Positions 36,915-44,794 of a stretch of 64,000 bases of DNA are shown one piece after another. The notes under the pieces are model-generated. The model made no database searches. It was given only the letters and a program-made list of their open reading frames with translations, and was not told where the DNA came from. Position numbers and translations under genes: made by a program. The stretch lies in contig NZ_CP019966.1 of the NCBI RefSeq assembly GCF_003031265.1, positions 3,596,001 to 3,660,000 on the forward strand, given 5' to 3'. This DNA is from Rhodopseudomonas palustris (GTDB lineage: Bacteria; Pseudomonadota; Alphaproteobacteria; Rhizobiales; Xanthobacteraceae). Within the stretch, counting starts at the first letter, position 1. Each line of letters begins with the position of its first letter.

Positions 36915-36948
36915 AAAAAGTCCAATGGGTAAGTTTAGGGAGAGAACA

Positions 36949-38133
36949 ATGGCGTCACCCGTCCACGTCGCCGGCGTCGGCATGATCCCGTTCGTCAAGC
37001 CGGGCGCGAACGAGCCGTATCACCTGATGGGCGCCGAAGCGGCGCGGCTGGCCTTGCGCGACGCCGGCCTCGGCTACGATGCGATCCAGCAGGCCTTCGT
37101 CGGTTACGTCTATGGCGACTCCACCTGCGGTCAGCGCGCGCTGTACCAGGTCGGCATGACCGGCATCCCGATCGTCAACGTCAACAACAACTGCTCGACG
37201 GGCTCGACGGCCCTCTATCTGGCGCGACAGGCGATTGCTTCCGGCGCTGCCGACTGTGTGCTGGCGCTCGGCTTCGAGCAGATGAAGCCCGGCGCGCTCG
37301 GCTCGGTGTTCGTCGATCGCCCCAGCGCGTTCGAGGACTTCGACGCCGCCGCCGATCAGTTGATCGACGCCCCCGGCGTGCCGCTGGCACTGCGCTATTT
37401 CGGCGGCGCCGGCCTCAGCCACATGCAGAAATACGGCACGCCGCTGTCGTCCTTCGCCAAGGTCCGCGCCAAGGCCAGCCGTCACGCGGCGAAGAATCCG
37501 CTGGCGCTGTTCCGCAAGGAGGTCTCGGCCGACGACGTGCTCAATGACCAGGTGATCTGGCCGGGCGTGATGACCCGACTGATGGCCTGTCCCCCCACCT
37601 GCGGCGGCGCCGCCGCGGTGCTGGTGTCCGAAGACTTCGCCAAGAAGCACGGCCTCCGCACCGACGTTCGCATCGCCGCGCAAGCGATGACGACCGATAC
37701 GGCGTCGACCTTCGAGGCGCACGACATGATGCGCGTGGTCGGCTACGACATGGCGCGCGCTGCGGCCACCAAGGTGTACGAAGATGCCGGCGTCGGGCCG
37801 GATGACATCGACGTCGTCGAGCTGCACGACTGTTTCGCCCACAACGAGCTGATCACCTACGAGGCGCTCGGGCTGTGCCCCGAAGGCGGGGCCGAGAAGT
37901 TCATCGCCGACGGCGACAACACCTATGGCGGAAAGTTCGTCACCAATCCGTCGGGCGGGCTGCTGTCGAAGGGCCATCCGCTCGGCGCCACCGGCCTGGC
38001 GCAATGCTACGAGCTGACCCGGCAGCTCCGCGGCACCGCGGAGGCGACCCAAGTCGACGGCGCCAAGCGCGCGCTGCAGCACAATCTCGGTCTCGGCGGC
38101 GCCTGTGTGGTGACACTGTACGAGCGCGCGTGA
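36949..38133 (+). CDS. Thiolase, SCP-x/lipid-transfer type
   Basis: Cleaves 3-ketoacyl-CoA with CoA; 394 residues. The nucleophile is Cys82 (NVNNNCSTGSTAL); HDCFAHNE and the catalytic His in KGHPLGATGLAQ are present, as is the C-terminal GLGGACVVTLY with the second Cys. This is the SCP-x-type branch used for branched or bulky acyl chains (sterol side chains, terpenoids), not the FadA type. GGGAGAG precedes the ATG at 36949. First gene of a plus-strand operon. Confidence 0.92.
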   Translation: MASPVHVAGVGMIPFVKPGANEPYHLMGAEAARLALRDAGLGYDAIQQAFVGYVYGDSTCGQRALYQVGMTGIPIVNVNNNCSTGSTALYLARQAIASGAADCVLALGFEQMKPGALGSVFVDRPSAFEDFDAAADQLIDAPGVPLALRYFGGAGLSHMQKYGTPLSSFAKVRAKASRHAAKNPLALFRKEVSADDVLNDQVIWPGVMTRLMACPPTCGGAAAVLVSEDFAKKHGLRTDVRIAAQAMTTDTASTFEAHDMMRVVGYDMARAAATKVYEDAGVGPDDIDVVELHDCFAHNELITYEALGLCPEGGAEKFIADGDNTYGGKFVTNPSGGLLSKGHPLGATGLAQCYELTRQLRGTAEATQVDGAKRALQHNLGLGGACVVTLYERA

Positions 38134-38143
38134 GGCAACTCTG

Positions 38144-38590
38144 ATGGTCGATCAATCCGCTGTCGGTCGCCGGTTCACGCCGGTGACTGCCCATGTCGAA
38201 GCAGGACGACTGCGCTACTTCCTCGACACCCTCGGCGAGACCAATCCGGTTTATCGCGACGCCGCTGCGGCCAAGGCCGAAGGCTTCGCGGCGCCGCCGA
38301 TCCCGCCGACCTATCTGTTTTGCCTCGAGATGCTCGACAACGAAAACCCGTTCGAGTTTCTCACCGCGCTTCAGATCGATCTCGGCCGGGTGCTGCACGG
38401 CGAACAGAGCTTCACCTACCACGCCCCAGTGATGGTCGGCGACACGTTGACGTTCAGCCCCCAGGTGACCAGCGTCACCGACAAGAAGGGCGGCGCGATG
38501 ACGCTGATCGGCGTCGAAACCGCCGTCACCAATCAGCACGGCGTCCACGTTGCCGACACGACGCGGACCATCGTGGTGCGTAACGGATGA
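38144..38590 (+). CDS. MaoC-like N-terminal (FAS1-type) dehydratase domain protein
   Basis: 148 residues with the hot-dog fold pattern of the MaoC dehydratase N-terminal family: ETNPVYRDAAAAKAEGFAAPPIPPTY at 32-57 and HGEQSFTYHAPVMVGDTL at 84-101. Such proteins lack the catalytic Asp/His pair and usually form a heterodimer with a MaoC hydratase subunit. The next gene overlaps it by four bases and encodes exactly that subunit. Starts ten bases after the thiolase stop. Confidence 0.88.
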   Translation: MVDQSAVGRRFTPVTAHVEAGRLRYFLDTLGETNPVYRDAAAAKAEGFAAPPIPPTYLFCLEMLDNENPFEFLTALQIDLGRVLHGEQSFTYHAPVMVGDTLTFSPQVTSVTDKKGGAMTLIGVETAVTNQHGVHVADTTRTIVVRNG

Positions 38591-39009
38591 CCGACACGAT
38601 GGACATGACCACCTCCCCCGCGGTCGGCGACCGCATCGTCCACAAGCGCTTCCCCGCGATCAACCGCCACCGGCTGGCGCTGTATTGCGGCGCCTCCGGC
38701 GACCACAATCCGATCCACGTCGATATCGACTTCGCCAAGGCGTCGGGCTTTCCGGACGTATTCACCCACGGCATGCTAGTGATGGGCTATCTCGGCCAGG
38801 CGCTCAGCGACGCGGTGCCGCCGGGCCGGATCCGCAGCTTTTCGACGCGATTTGCGGCGATCACCCAGCTCGGTGCCGAGATCACCTGCGAAGGCCAGGT
38901 CACTGAGCTGATCGAGGCCGGCGGCGAGCGCCGCGCCCGACTCGCCCTGACCGCCCGCGACCAGACCGGCGAGATCAAGCTCGCCGGCGAAGCGATCATC
39001 GCCGTTTAG
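38587..39009 (+). CDS. MaoC-family (R)-specific enoyl-CoA hydratase subunit
   Basis: 140 residues. The hydratase-2 motif YCGASGDHNPIHVD..A..SGF is complete, with catalytic Asp39 and His44. With the preceding non-catalytic partner it probably forms a heteromeric enoyl-CoA hydratase that accepts bulky acyl groups, as ChsH1/ChsH2 do in sterol degradation. Translationally coupled by a four-base overlap. Confidence 0.9.
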   Translation: MTDTMDMTTSPAVGDRIVHKRFPAINRHRLALYCGASGDHNPIHVDIDFAKASGFPDVFTHGMLVMGYLGQALSDAVPPGRIRSFSTRFAAITQLGAEITCEGQVTELIEAGGERRARLALTARDQTGEIKLAGEAIIAV

Positions 39010-39021
39010 CACTACTCATCC

Positions 39022-39110
39022 GTCATGGCCGGGCTTGTCCCGGCCATCCACGTCTTTGCTGTCGTTGCCCGCCGTAAGGCGTGGATGCCCGGGACGAGCC
39101 CGGGCATGAC
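39022..39110. repeat. GTCAT...ATGAC palindromic element, CCCGG-type
   Basis: GTCATGGCCGGGCTTGTCCCGGCCATCCACG faces CGTGGATGCCCGGGACGAGCCCGGGCATGAC. It occupies the gap between the MaoC and SDR genes inside the likely operon. Confidence 0.8.
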
Positions 39111-39157
39111 GACCCACTAATAACTGCGTGTGCGTTCAACAATTTGAAGGACATCTC

Positions 39158-39985
39158 ATGGGCAAACTGCAAGGCAAGGTGGCGCTGGTCACCGGATCGG
39201 GCCGCGGCATCGGCCGCGCCATCGCGCTGAAGCTCGCATCCGAAGGCGCGCGCGTCGTCGTCAACGATCTCGACGCCGAACCGGGCGACGCCGTCGCTGC
39301 CGAGATCAAGGCGATGGGCAGCGACGCGATCGCGATCAATGGCAGCGTTTCGGAAGCCGGCTTCGCCGATCGCTTCGTCGGCGCTGCGGTGGAGACGTTC
39401 GGCGGCCTCGACATCATCGTCAACAACGCCGGCTACACCTGGGACTCGACGATCCAGAAGATGACCGACGAGCAATTCCAGGCGATGCTCGACGTGCATC
39501 TGGTGGCGCCGTTCCGCATCCTGCGCGCGGCCGCCGAGCCGATCCGGATCTTCGCCAAGAAGGAAGCCGAGGCCGGTCAGGAGGTGTTCCGGAAAGTCGT
39601 CAACATCTCGTCGATCGCCGGGCTCTACGGCAATGCCGGCCAGGCCAGCTACTCGTCGGCGAAGGCCTCGCTGGTCGGACTGACCCGCACGCTGTGCAAG
39701 GAATGGGGCCGCTACAAGGTCAACGTCAATTGCGTCGCGTTCGGCCTGATCAACACCCGCCTCACCCAGCCGATCGAAGCGCAGCAGAAAACCATCGACG
39801 TCGCCGGTCGCGACATCAAGGTCGGCGTGCAGCCGCAGATGCTGGACGCGATGGCGCGGATGATCCCGCTCGGGCGCGGCGGCACGCCGGAGGAAGCGGC
39901 TGACGCGGTGTATCTGTTCTGCAGCCCGGAATCCAACTACGTCAGCGGCCAAGTGCTGGTCTGCGGCGGCGGCTTGATCCTGTAA
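39158..39985 (+). CDS. SDR, 17beta-HSD4/MFE-2-like 3-hydroxyacyl-CoA dehydrogenase
   Basis: 275 residues with TGSGRGIG (12-19), VNNAG (88-92), Ser151/152, Tyr165 and Lys169 (YSSAK). The DSTIQKMTDEQFQAMLDVHLVAPFRILRAA segment and the length resemble the dehydrogenase part of peroxisomal multifunctional enzyme 2 and actinobacterial 3-hydroxyacyl-CoA dehydrogenases. That fits as the step between MaoC hydratase and SCP-x thiolase. Ribosome binding site GAAGGA precedes the ATG at 39158. Confidence 0.88.
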   Translation: MGKLQGKVALVTGSGRGIGRAIALKLASEGARVVVNDLDAEPGDAVAAEIKAMGSDAIAINGSVSEAGFADRFVGAAVETFGGLDIIVNNAGYTWDSTIQKMTDEQFQAMLDVHLVAPFRILRAAAEPIRIFAKKEAEAGQEVFRKVVNISSIAGLYGNAGQASYSSAKASLVGLTRTLCKEWGRYKVNVNCVAFGLINTRLTQPIEAQQKTIDVAGRDIKVGVQPQMLDAMARMIPLGRGGTPEEAADAVYLFCSPESNYVSGQVLVCGGGLIL

Positions 39986-39999
39986 GCGGACATACGGCG

Positions 40000-40776
40000 A
40001 TGACTGTGGTTTTGTCGGAGCGGCGCGGCGCCGTCGCGGTGCTGACGCTGAACAACCCGGCGCAATACAACGCGATGCGCCGCGGCCTGCTCAGCGAGCT
40101 CGGCGCGGCATTGAACGCGGCGCTCAAAGACGACGCGGTGCGCGCCATCCTGCTCACCGGTGCCGGCAAAGGCTTCTGCGCCGGTGCGGCGCTCGGCAGC
40201 GAGACCTTCAACGCCGGCGCCGACGTCGCGCCGTGGATGCGCGCCGAACTCAGCCCGGTGCTGGAGGCGATGCGCGGTGCCGCGAAGCCGATCGTCGTCG
40301 CCGTCAACGGCCCCGCGGCCGGCGCCGGTGTCGGGCTGGCACTCGCAGGCGACATCGTTCTGGCGGCGCGCTCGGCCAAATTCGTGCTGAGCTTCGTCAA
40401 GCTCGGCGCCGCACTCGATGCCGGCACCTCGCTGTTCGTACAGCGCGCGATCGGCGTGGCGCGTGCGCGCGCCCTGGCGCTGCTCGGCCGTCCGCTGTCC
40501 GCCGAACAGGCCGAACAATCCGGCCTGATCTTCCAGGCCGTCGACGATGAGCGCCTGATGGATGAGGCGATGGCCATCGCCGAGCAACTCGCGGCCGGCC
40601 CGCCGATCGGCATCGGCCTGATCAAGCGCCAGATCGAAGCGGCATGGAGCGCCCCGCTCGCCGAGGTGCTGGACGACGAAGCCGAACAGCAGGGCCGTGC
40701 CTTCGTCACCGCCGACCTGCGCGAAGGCGCAGCCGCCTTCGTCGAGAAACGCGCGCCGAACTTCACCGGCCGCTGA
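40000..40776 (+). CDS. Enoyl-CoA hydratase/isomerase family protein, PaaG-like
   Basis: 258 residues of the crotonase fold. Oxyanion-hole motifs GAGKGFCAGAALG and NGPAAGAGVGLALAGD are clear. The C-terminal part (LLGRPLSAEQAEQSGLIFQAVDDERLMDEA...IGLIKRQIEAAW...REGAAAFVEKRAPNFTGR) follows PaaG, the ring-epoxide isomerase of phenylacetate breakdown. The catalytic-Glu loop reads KLGAALDAGTSL, with Asp where PaaG-type enzymes also carry Asp. No other phenylacetate genes are present, so an isomerase on another unsaturated CoA ester is likelier. Starts 14 bases after the SDR stop. Confidence 0.88.
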   Translation: MTVVLSERRGAVAVLTLNNPAQYNAMRRGLLSELGAALNAALKDDAVRAILLTGAGKGFCAGAALGSETFNAGADVAPWMRAELSPVLEAMRGAAKPIVVAVNGPAAGAGVGLALAGDIVLAARSAKFVLSFVKLGAALDAGTSLFVQRAIGVARARALALLGRPLSAEQAEQSGLIFQAVDDERLMDEAMAIAEQLAAGPPIGIGLIKRQIEAAWSAPLAEVLDDEAEQQGRAFVTADLREGAAAFVEKRAPNFTGR

Positions 40777-40888
40777 CGGCGCAGTGCCGAGGCTGTAGCG
40801 GGTCAACGGCCGCAGAGCTGGTCGCGGCTTGTGCCATCCGTTTGATGGAGGTGATCCAAGCCTAAACTTCGCTCTTGCTGGGGTGGAG

Positions 40889-40922
40889 CGCGGACGGAGG
40901 CATTTTCAATGAACCGTCCGCG
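40889..40922. repeat. Nine-base inverted repeat between the hydratase operon and nirK
   Basis: CGCGGACGG and CCGTCCGCG are perfect complements around a 16-base spacer. It lies 112 bases after the hydratase stop and 114 bases before nirK. It could be a hairpin terminator without T-run or a protein site. Confidence 0.4.
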
Positions 40923-41035
40923 TAGGCTTTACTGATCTTTAACGACCAGGATTTTCGAGCATCACAGGCGCTGGACAACCAGAGCGCGATTAGTACAGCC
41001 TCCCTTTCCCGTACCCAGGCGAAGGGATTACAACG

Positions 41036-42142
41036 ATGTTATTCCCTAGAGGTCTCCTCCTGAACGCCGCCGTCATCGCAGTCGCGCTGAGCGTACCAGG
41101 CCAGTCACCGGCCGCCGACGACATCTCCAAACTGCCCCGCCAACGCATCGATCTGGTCGCGCCGCCGTTCGTCCACTCACATCAGCAGGCCACGACCGAC
41201 GGCCCCAAAGTCGTCGAGTTCAAGCTGGTGGTGCATGAGAAGGAACTGGTGATCGACGACGAGGGCACGAAAATTCAAGCCATGACATTCAACGGCTCCA
41301 TCCCGGGCCCGCTGATGGTCGTGCATCAGGACGACTACGTCGAACTGACGCTCATCAATCCTGCCCCCAACACCATGCCTCACAACATCGACCTGCACGC
41401 CGCGACGGGCGCGCTGGGTGGCGGCGCGCTGACGCTGATCAATCCTGGCGAGCAGGTCGTCCTGCGCTTCAAGGCCGATCGCCCGGGCGTTTTCGTCTAT
41501 CACTGCGCGCCCGGCGGCACGATGATCCCCTGGCACGTCGTGTCCGGCATGAATGGCGCGATCATGGTGCTGCCCCGCGACGGCCTGAAGGACGGCGCGG
41601 GAAAGCCGCTTCGTTACGACCGCATCTACTATGTCGGCGAACAGGATTTCTATGTCCCGAAGGACGACAAGGGGAACTACAAGACCTACGGATCGCCCGC
41701 CGAGGCATATTTCGACACCCGTGAGGTGATGCGCAAACTCATCCCGACACACGAAGTATTCAATGGTCGCGTCGGCGCGCTCACCGGCAAGAACGCGATG
41801 ACGGCCAAGGTCGGCGAGTCGGTGTTGATCATCCATTCCCAGGCGAATCGCGACACCCGCCCGCATTTGATCGGCGGACATGGCGACTACGTTTGGGAAA
41901 CCGGCAAGTTTTCAAATCCGCCGGAAACCAATCTTGAAACCTGGTTCGTCCGTGGTGGGTCCGCCGCTGCTGCCCTCTACACCTTCAAGCAGCCGGGCAT
42001 CTACGCATACCTCAATCACAATCTGATCGAAGGGGTCGAGCTGGGCGCCAGCGCCAATTTCAACGTCGAAGGCAAGTGGAACGACGACCTGATGCAACAG
42101 GTAAAGGCGCCGGCGCCGATCCCGGCAGGATCCAGTAACTAG
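41036..42142 (+). CDS. nirK: Copper-containing nitrite reductase
   Basis: Periplasmic enzyme reducing nitrite to nitric oxide in denitrification. 368 residues with a Sec signal peptide (about 1-27). Type-1 copper ligands His116, Cys157, His167 and Met172 and type-2 ligands His121, His156 and His328 are all present, as are catalytic Asp119 and His277. The linker between the two cupredoxin domains is intact, so it should be active. No nirV, nnrR, nor or nos gene is adjacent and no clear FNR/NnrR box was found upstream. Confidence 0.95.
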   Translation: MLFPRGLLLNAAVIAVALSVPGQSPAADDISKLPRQRIDLVAPPFVHSHQQATTDGPKVVEFKLVVHEKELVIDDEGTKIQAMTFNGSIPGPLMVVHQDDYVELTLINPAPNTMPHNIDLHAATGALGGGALTLINPGEQVVLRFKADRPGVFVYHCAPGGTMIPWHVVSGMNGAIMVLPRDGLKDGAGKPLRYDRIYYVGEQDFYVPKDDKGNYKTYGSPAEAYFDTREVMRKLIPTHEVFNGRVGALTGKNAMTAKVGESVLIIHSQANRDTRPHLIGGHGDYVWETGKFSNPPETNLETWFVRGGSAAAALYTFKQPGIYAYLNHNLIEGVELGASANFNVEGKWNDDLMQQVKAPAPIPAGSSN

Positions 42143-42171
42143 CCTTCTTCAACAGACCCCTGACGTCGCGT

Positions 42172-42939
42172 TCAATCGATCACGATCCAGGCGGGCGCGT
42201 GATCGCTCGCCTGCGGTGCCGCCCGCACCTTGCGATCGACACCGGCCCGCTTCAGCCGCACCGCCAGCGACGGATCGAGCAGCAAGTGATCGATCCGCAA
42301 GCCCGCGTCGCGCTCGAACCGGTTTCGCCAGTACGACCAGAACGTATAGGGCGCGTCGTCCGGATGGCAGTGCCGTAGTGCATCGGTCCAACCCTGGCGC
42401 AGCAGCGCCGCGAACAGCTTGCGCGCCGCCGGCTGCACCAGCGCGTCCTTGTCCCATGACTTGGTCGGGTAGATATCGGCCGGCGTCGGCACCACGTTGA
42501 AATCGCCCGCCAGCACCACCGGCGCCCCGCTCTTCAGCAGTGTCGCCGCATGGCGGTTCAGTCGCTTCAGCCAGGCGAGCTTATCGTCGAATTTCGGTCC
42601 GGGCTGCGGATTGCCGTTCGGCGCGTACAGGCAGCCGACGATGATACCGGCGACCGCCGCCTCGATGTAGCGGCTCTGCTTGTCGTGCGGCGCGCCGGGC
42701 AACCGCCGCCGCGTCACCACAATCTCGCGGCGGGCGAGGATCGCGACGCCATTCCAGCTTTTCTGCCCGACCCACGCCGCCGCATAGCCGGCCTTGCGCA
42801 GTGCCGCGTCAGGAAACTCGGCGTCAGCCGCCTTCAGCTCCTGCAGGCAGACGATGTCCGGCCGCGCCGCCTTCAGCCACGCCAGCAGTTGCGGCAGCCG
42901 CTTGTTGACGTTGTTGACGTTGAAGGTCGCGATCTTCAC
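42172..42939 (-). CDS. xthA: Exodeoxyribonuclease III family protein
   Basis: AP endonuclease/3'-5' exonuclease for DNA repair. 255 residues from a GTG start (MKIATFNVNNVNKRL) with GGAG four bases before it. Catalytic motifs: LQELKA (metal Glu), GDFNVVPTPADIY, and the C-terminal SDHAPAW Asp-His pair. Converges with nirK at a 29-base gap. Confidence 0.95.
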   Translation of the reverse strand: MKIATFNVNNVNKRLPQLLAWLKAARPDIVCLQELKAADAEFPDAALRKAGYAAAWVGQKSWNGVAILARREIVVTRRRLPGAPHDKQSRYIEAAVAGIIVGCLYAPNGNPQPGPKFDDKLAWLKRLNRHAATLLKSGAPVVLAGDFNVVPTPADIYPTKSWDKDALVQPAARKLFAALLRQGWTDALRHCHPDDAPYTFWSYWRNRFERDAGLRIDHLLLDPSLAVRLKRAGVDRKVRAAPQASDHAPAWIVID

Positions 42940-43140
42940 GCCGCTCCGCACCCGCTCGCCTGCCGCGCCTCAGCAGGTCCACGGCGTGAGCAACGCCAGC
43001 GCTGCCGGATTGATCCGCGACGGCGCGGGCCTGCGCCCGATTTGCGCCCTGGACGTCCGGCTGCCCAGCAAGAGTCAAACGGAGACCCTGGTCCGAGGAC
43101 CGTAAGCCTCAACAATATCTATCAAATTTTGATCGGAGAC

Positions 43141-43214
43141 TGGAGCGGGTGAAGGGAATCGAACCCTCGTATTCAGCTTGGAAGGCTGCTGCTCTACCAT
43201 TGAGCTACACCCGC
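43141..43214 (-). tRNA. tRNA-Gly (anticodon TCC)
   Basis: Cloverleaf on the minus strand: acceptor GCGGGTG/CACCCGC, D arm AGCTCAATGGTAGAGC, anticodon loop CTTCCAA (anticodon TCC), and T arm GAGGGTTCGATTCCCTT. CCA is encoded at 43141-43143. Confidence 0.97.
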
Positions 43215-43374
43215 GATGCAGCCCCCGTAACACGTTCGCCCGGGGCTCTCAACTCCCCTCGCCGGCGCGCCACCAACTTCTGTCGTCCGATTGCCCGACA
43301 GTTCGCCGGACCGCTGCCCGCCCCGTCTTGCCCCGGCCCAGCGGCCCCGCGCCCCCGGGCGCTTGCCACGCGAC

Positions 43375-43399
43375 GGAACAGAATCGGCCGTCCCCTGTT
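43375..43399 (+). promoter_or_regulatory. EcfG-type general stress promoter upstream of the DUF892 gene
   Basis: GGAAC (43375-43379), 16 bases, then TGTT (43396-43399). The alphaproteobacterial EcfG consensus is GGAAC-N16-17-CGTT, so only the first -10 base differs. It lies 45 bases upstream of the DUF892 start codon; that gene type is often EcfG-controlled. Confidence 0.55.
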
Positions 43400-43444
43400 C
43401 TCCGGTCGAGCCGCGGGACGCGGACCATTTGGGCGGAGGCGACG

Positions 43445-43954
43445 ATGGGATTTTTCAGCAAGGACATTCAGACGATGGAGGACCTGCTGCTGCACGGCCT
43501 CCGCGACATCTATTACGCCGAGCAGCAGATCACCAAGGCGCTGCCGAAGATGATCGAACAGGCCACCAACCGCGACCTGTCGCAGGGCCTGAAGGCGCAT
43601 CTGGAAGAGACCCAGAAGCAGATCGAACGGCTCGACCAGGTGTTCAAGAAGCTCGGCGAGACGCCATCGGGCGTGAACTGCCCGGCGATCGACGGCCTGA
43701 TCAAAGAATCCGACGAGACCGCCGGCGAGATCGCCGACAAGACCGTGCTCGACGCAGCGATCGTCGCCAACGCGCAGGCGGTCGAGCACTACGAGATCGC
43801 CCGCTACGGCACCCTGATCGCGTGGGCCGAGGAGCTCGGCCACGACGACATCGTGCGTTTCCTCACCACCAATCTGAACGAGGAAAAGGCCGCCAACACC
43901 AAGCTCAACACCGTGGCGCTCCGCAAGGGCGTCAATCGTAAAGCCGCAAGCTGA
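43445..43954 (+). CDS. Ferritin-like DUF892 (YciE/YciF) family protein
   Basis: 169 residues, all-helical ferritin-like fold. Family landmarks MEDLLLHGLRDIYYAEQQITKALPKMI (11-37) and AQAVEHYEIARYGTLIAWAEELG (112-134) supply conserved Glu and His for a di-metal site. Members are induced by osmotic, oxidative or stationary-phase stress; the exact function is unproven. GGAGG precedes the ATG. It is followed 14 bases later by the DUF4142 gene, so they form an operon. Confidence 0.92.
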   Translation: MGFFSKDIQTMEDLLLHGLRDIYYAEQQITKALPKMIEQATNRDLSQGLKAHLEETQKQIERLDQVFKKLGETPSGVNCPAIDGLIKESDETAGEIADKTVLDAAIVANAQAVEHYEIARYGTLIAWAEELGHDDIVRFLTTNLNEEKAANTKLNTVALRKGVNRKAAS

Positions 43955-43968
43955 AAGGAAATAATCGC

Positions 43969-44538
43969 ATGAACCGGACCGCACTCGTTCTCGGCTGTCT
44001 GCTGGTCGCCACCCCGGCGCTGGCGCAATCGGTCACCGAGAAGACCGGCATCAATTCGGTGCTCGGCGTATCGCCGTCCACGGCGGATTTCGTCAAGCAG
44101 GTGGCGATCAGCGACATGTTCGAGATCCAGTCGAACCAGCTCGCCGAACGCAAGGGCAACGCCGCCGAACAGGCGTTCGCCAAGCAGATGATCGCCGATC
44201 ACACCAAGACCTCCAGCGAGCTGAAGGCGATGGTGTCGGACGGCAAGGTCAAGGCAGAGCTGCCGACTGCCCTCGACTCCGCCCATCAGAGCAAGCTCGA
44301 CAAGCTGAAGAACGCCAACGGCGCCGAATTCAGCGAGACCTTCGACGAGCAGCAGGTCACCGCCCACAAGGACGCCGTCTCGCTGTTTGAGCGTTACTCC
44401 AAGGGCGGCGACAATGACGCCCTGAAGAAGTGGGCCGGCACCACGCTGCCGAAGCTGCAGCACCATCTCGAGATGGCCCAGCAGCTCGAGCGCGACCGCA
44501 CCAACACCACCTCGCAGTCGTCCAAGTCCGCAAAGTAA
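43969..44538 (+). CDS. DUF4142 periplasmic protein
   Basis: 189 residues. Signal peptide MNRTALVLGCLLVATPALAQ with cleavage after ALA. The mature part is a helical ferritin-like DUF4142 domain: FVKQVAISDMFEIQSNQLAERKG, AFAKQMIADHTKTSSELK and HLEMAQQLE give a repeated pattern of Glu and His. Common next to DUF892 genes in stress loci of alphaproteobacteria. Function unknown. Confidence 0.88.
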   Translation: MNRTALVLGCLLVATPALAQSVTEKTGINSVLGVSPSTADFVKQVAISDMFEIQSNQLAERKGNAAEQAFAKQMIADHTKTSSELKAMVSDGKVKAELPTALDSAHQSKLDKLKNANGAEFSETFDEQQVTAHKDAVSLFERYSKGGDNDALKKWAGTTLPKLQHHLEMAQQLERDRTNTTSQSSKSAK

Positions 44539-44560
44539 CACGGAAAGAAATAAGAACGTC

Positions 44561-44586
44561 GGCCCGGCAGTTCGTGCTGCCGGGCC
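44561..44586 (+). terminator. Hairpin after the DUF4142 gene
   Basis: GGCCCGGCAG and CTGCCGGGCC form a perfect ten-base-pair stem with a six-base loop, 22 bases after the stop. No T-run follows, so it may stabilise the mRNA end or require Rho. Confidence 0.55.
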
Positions 44587-44794
44587 ACAACGACGGACCG
44601 GCCCCCGCGGGGCCCGACCTGATGCACACGGGCGGGCGCCGTTCTTCCGGACCTTGGAACCGGATTCCGGCTTCCCGCATTGTCGGTGAAGATCGTTTTG
44701 GGGGACCGTATCAAATGACGACACGATCAGCTTTTTTCCGTTTCGACCGGGCGCTTTGCGCCGGCGCCGCCTCTCTCATCACGGAGGCCGGGCG

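Noticed and set aside
40777..41035. FNR/FixK or NnrR box upstream of nirK (TTTGAT...GATCCAA near 40840-40860)
   Set aside because: Half-sites are not in the required inverted TTGAT-N4-ATCAA form and the spacing is wrong.
43178..43444. Upstream extension of the DUF892 protein
   Set aside because: The extension reads through the tRNA-Gly gene; the family start MGFFSKDIQ at 43445 has a GGAGG site.
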